DNA of 7,281 nucleotides, taken from NCBI GenBank assembly GCA_027858145.1, contig JAQIDF010000489.1, positions 1-7,281 on the forward strand, written 5' to 3'. Origin of the DNA: Prolixibacteraceae bacterium (lineage in GTDB: Bacteria; Bacteroidota; Bacteroidia; Bacteroidales; Prolixibacteraceae). The notes under the pieces were generated by a model. The model did no database searches. It had not been told where the DNA came from and was given only the letters and a program-made list of their open reading frames with translations. Position numbers and translations under genes: made by a program. This document shows positions 7,044 through 7,281 of this stretch, one piece after another. Each line of letters opens with the position of its first letter. Position 1 is the first letter of the stretch.

Positions 7044-7281
7044 CGGATTAAAATAAAGAAATTTACCCACATAGTTTCGTTCAAAAACCGTAAGTAGTGC
7101 TTGCCCGAAAAGCCCAATTTCTGCGTTACGCCCTTTCTGAAAACAGTCACTTACGAAAGTAAACTCCTTGATTTTCAGAAAGACCAAGCCTTGAAATTGA
7201 ACTTTTCGATTCAAGCACTTGAAAAAAAGGTAGTTTTCTTGCTGACACTAAGTAAGACAAAACCGGCTATTTCTTTTTCTT
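7044..7281 (-). other. Coding-like but uninterpretable DNA at the right edge
   Basis: No intact gene is visible. In the same minus-strand frame as the adjacent barrel remnant, 7247 to 7044 is open for 68 codons between a TAG at 7250-7248 and the TAA at 7043-7041. It contains no Met. Its translation includes QKGRNAEIGLFGQ and TVFERNYVGKFLYFNP. The other two minus frames also have open stretches. One runs across 7150-6926 with an internal ATG and gives MTVFRKGVTQKLGF as its start, but it has no recognisable domain and crosses the barrel remnant out of frame, so I do not call it a gene. I do not recognise any of these peptides. The segment may be the rest of a broken gene, the end of a mobile element, or an interspersed repeat whose remainder lies beyond the window. 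Confidence 0.35.
7133..7182. repeat. Perfect 11-bp inverted repeat with a nested small hairpin
   Basis: The left arm CTTTCTGAAAA (7133-7143) is exactly complementary to the right arm TTTTCAGAAAG (7172-7182), with 28 nt between. Inside, TTAC (7151-7154) and GTAA (7159-7162) pair around a GAAA tetraloop. The structure would fold in RNA from either strand or extrude from DNA. No T-run follows either arm, so it is not a standard terminator. It sits in DNA with no intact gene. Confidence 0.6.

Noticed and set aside
6926..7150. 74-codon minus-strand frame starting MTVFRKGVTQKL
   Set aside because: No recognisable domain or promoter, and it reads the barrel remnant out of frame; treated as a chance frame in degraded DNA.
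1..7281. CRISPR arrays, tRNA, rRNA, toxin-antitoxin or phage-defence genes
   Set aside because: No regularly spaced repeats, tRNA-like cloverleaf, rRNA signature or defence-family motifs were seen on either strand.

Overview
The window looks like chromosomal DNA from a member of the Bacteroidota, most likely Bacteroidales/Marinilabiliales-like. The DNA is AT-rich and no gene start has a Shine-Dalgarno sequence. A Bacteroidota-type -7 box (TAnnTTTG) precedes panB. The first gene has a two-propeller (Reg_prop) plus Y_Y_Y sensor architecture that is a hallmark of this phylum. Family assignments rest on motifs read by eye; no database search was possible.

Layout, all intact genes on the + strand. 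(1) 176-3955 encodes a very large membrane hybrid sensor histidine kinase with a signal peptide, 14 propeller blades, Y_Y_Y domain, one membrane helix, HisKA, HATPase and a C-terminal receiver. It resembles the hybrid two-component systems (HTCS) that control polysaccharide utilisation loci, but it lacks the usual C-terminal AraC-type DNA-binding domain. (2) 4070-5245 is serA, the short ACT-domain D-3-phosphoglycerate dehydrogenase, closed by a strong intrinsic terminator at 5268-5295. (3) 5370-6185 is panB, with a good Bacteroidota promoter motif just upstream. (4) 6211-6903 is an RluA-family RNA pseudouridine synthase lacking an S4 domain, 25 nt behind panB and probably co-transcribed with it.

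The last ~380 bases hold no intact gene. On the minus strand, 6900-7043 reads as the last 46 codons of an outer-membrane beta-barrel-like protein. It ends in an alternating hydrophobic strand with a terminal Phe, overlaps the end of the pseudouridine synthase gene tail to tail by 4 bp, and is cut off from anything upstream by an in-frame stop. Further right, 7044-7247 is open in the same minus frame for 68 codons with no Met, and it carries a perfect 11-bp inverted repeat. I interpret the region as a gene remnant joined to coding-like or repeat DNA of unknown origin.

The housekeeping genes are metabolically compatible: SerA starts serine synthesis, serine feeds 5,10-methylene-tetrahydrofolate, and PanB consumes that cofactor. 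The separate terminator and promoter nevertheless indicate independent transcription. I see no convincing undescribed multi-gene system here. The best leads are the orphan hybrid kinase without a DNA-binding output and the degenerate right end.
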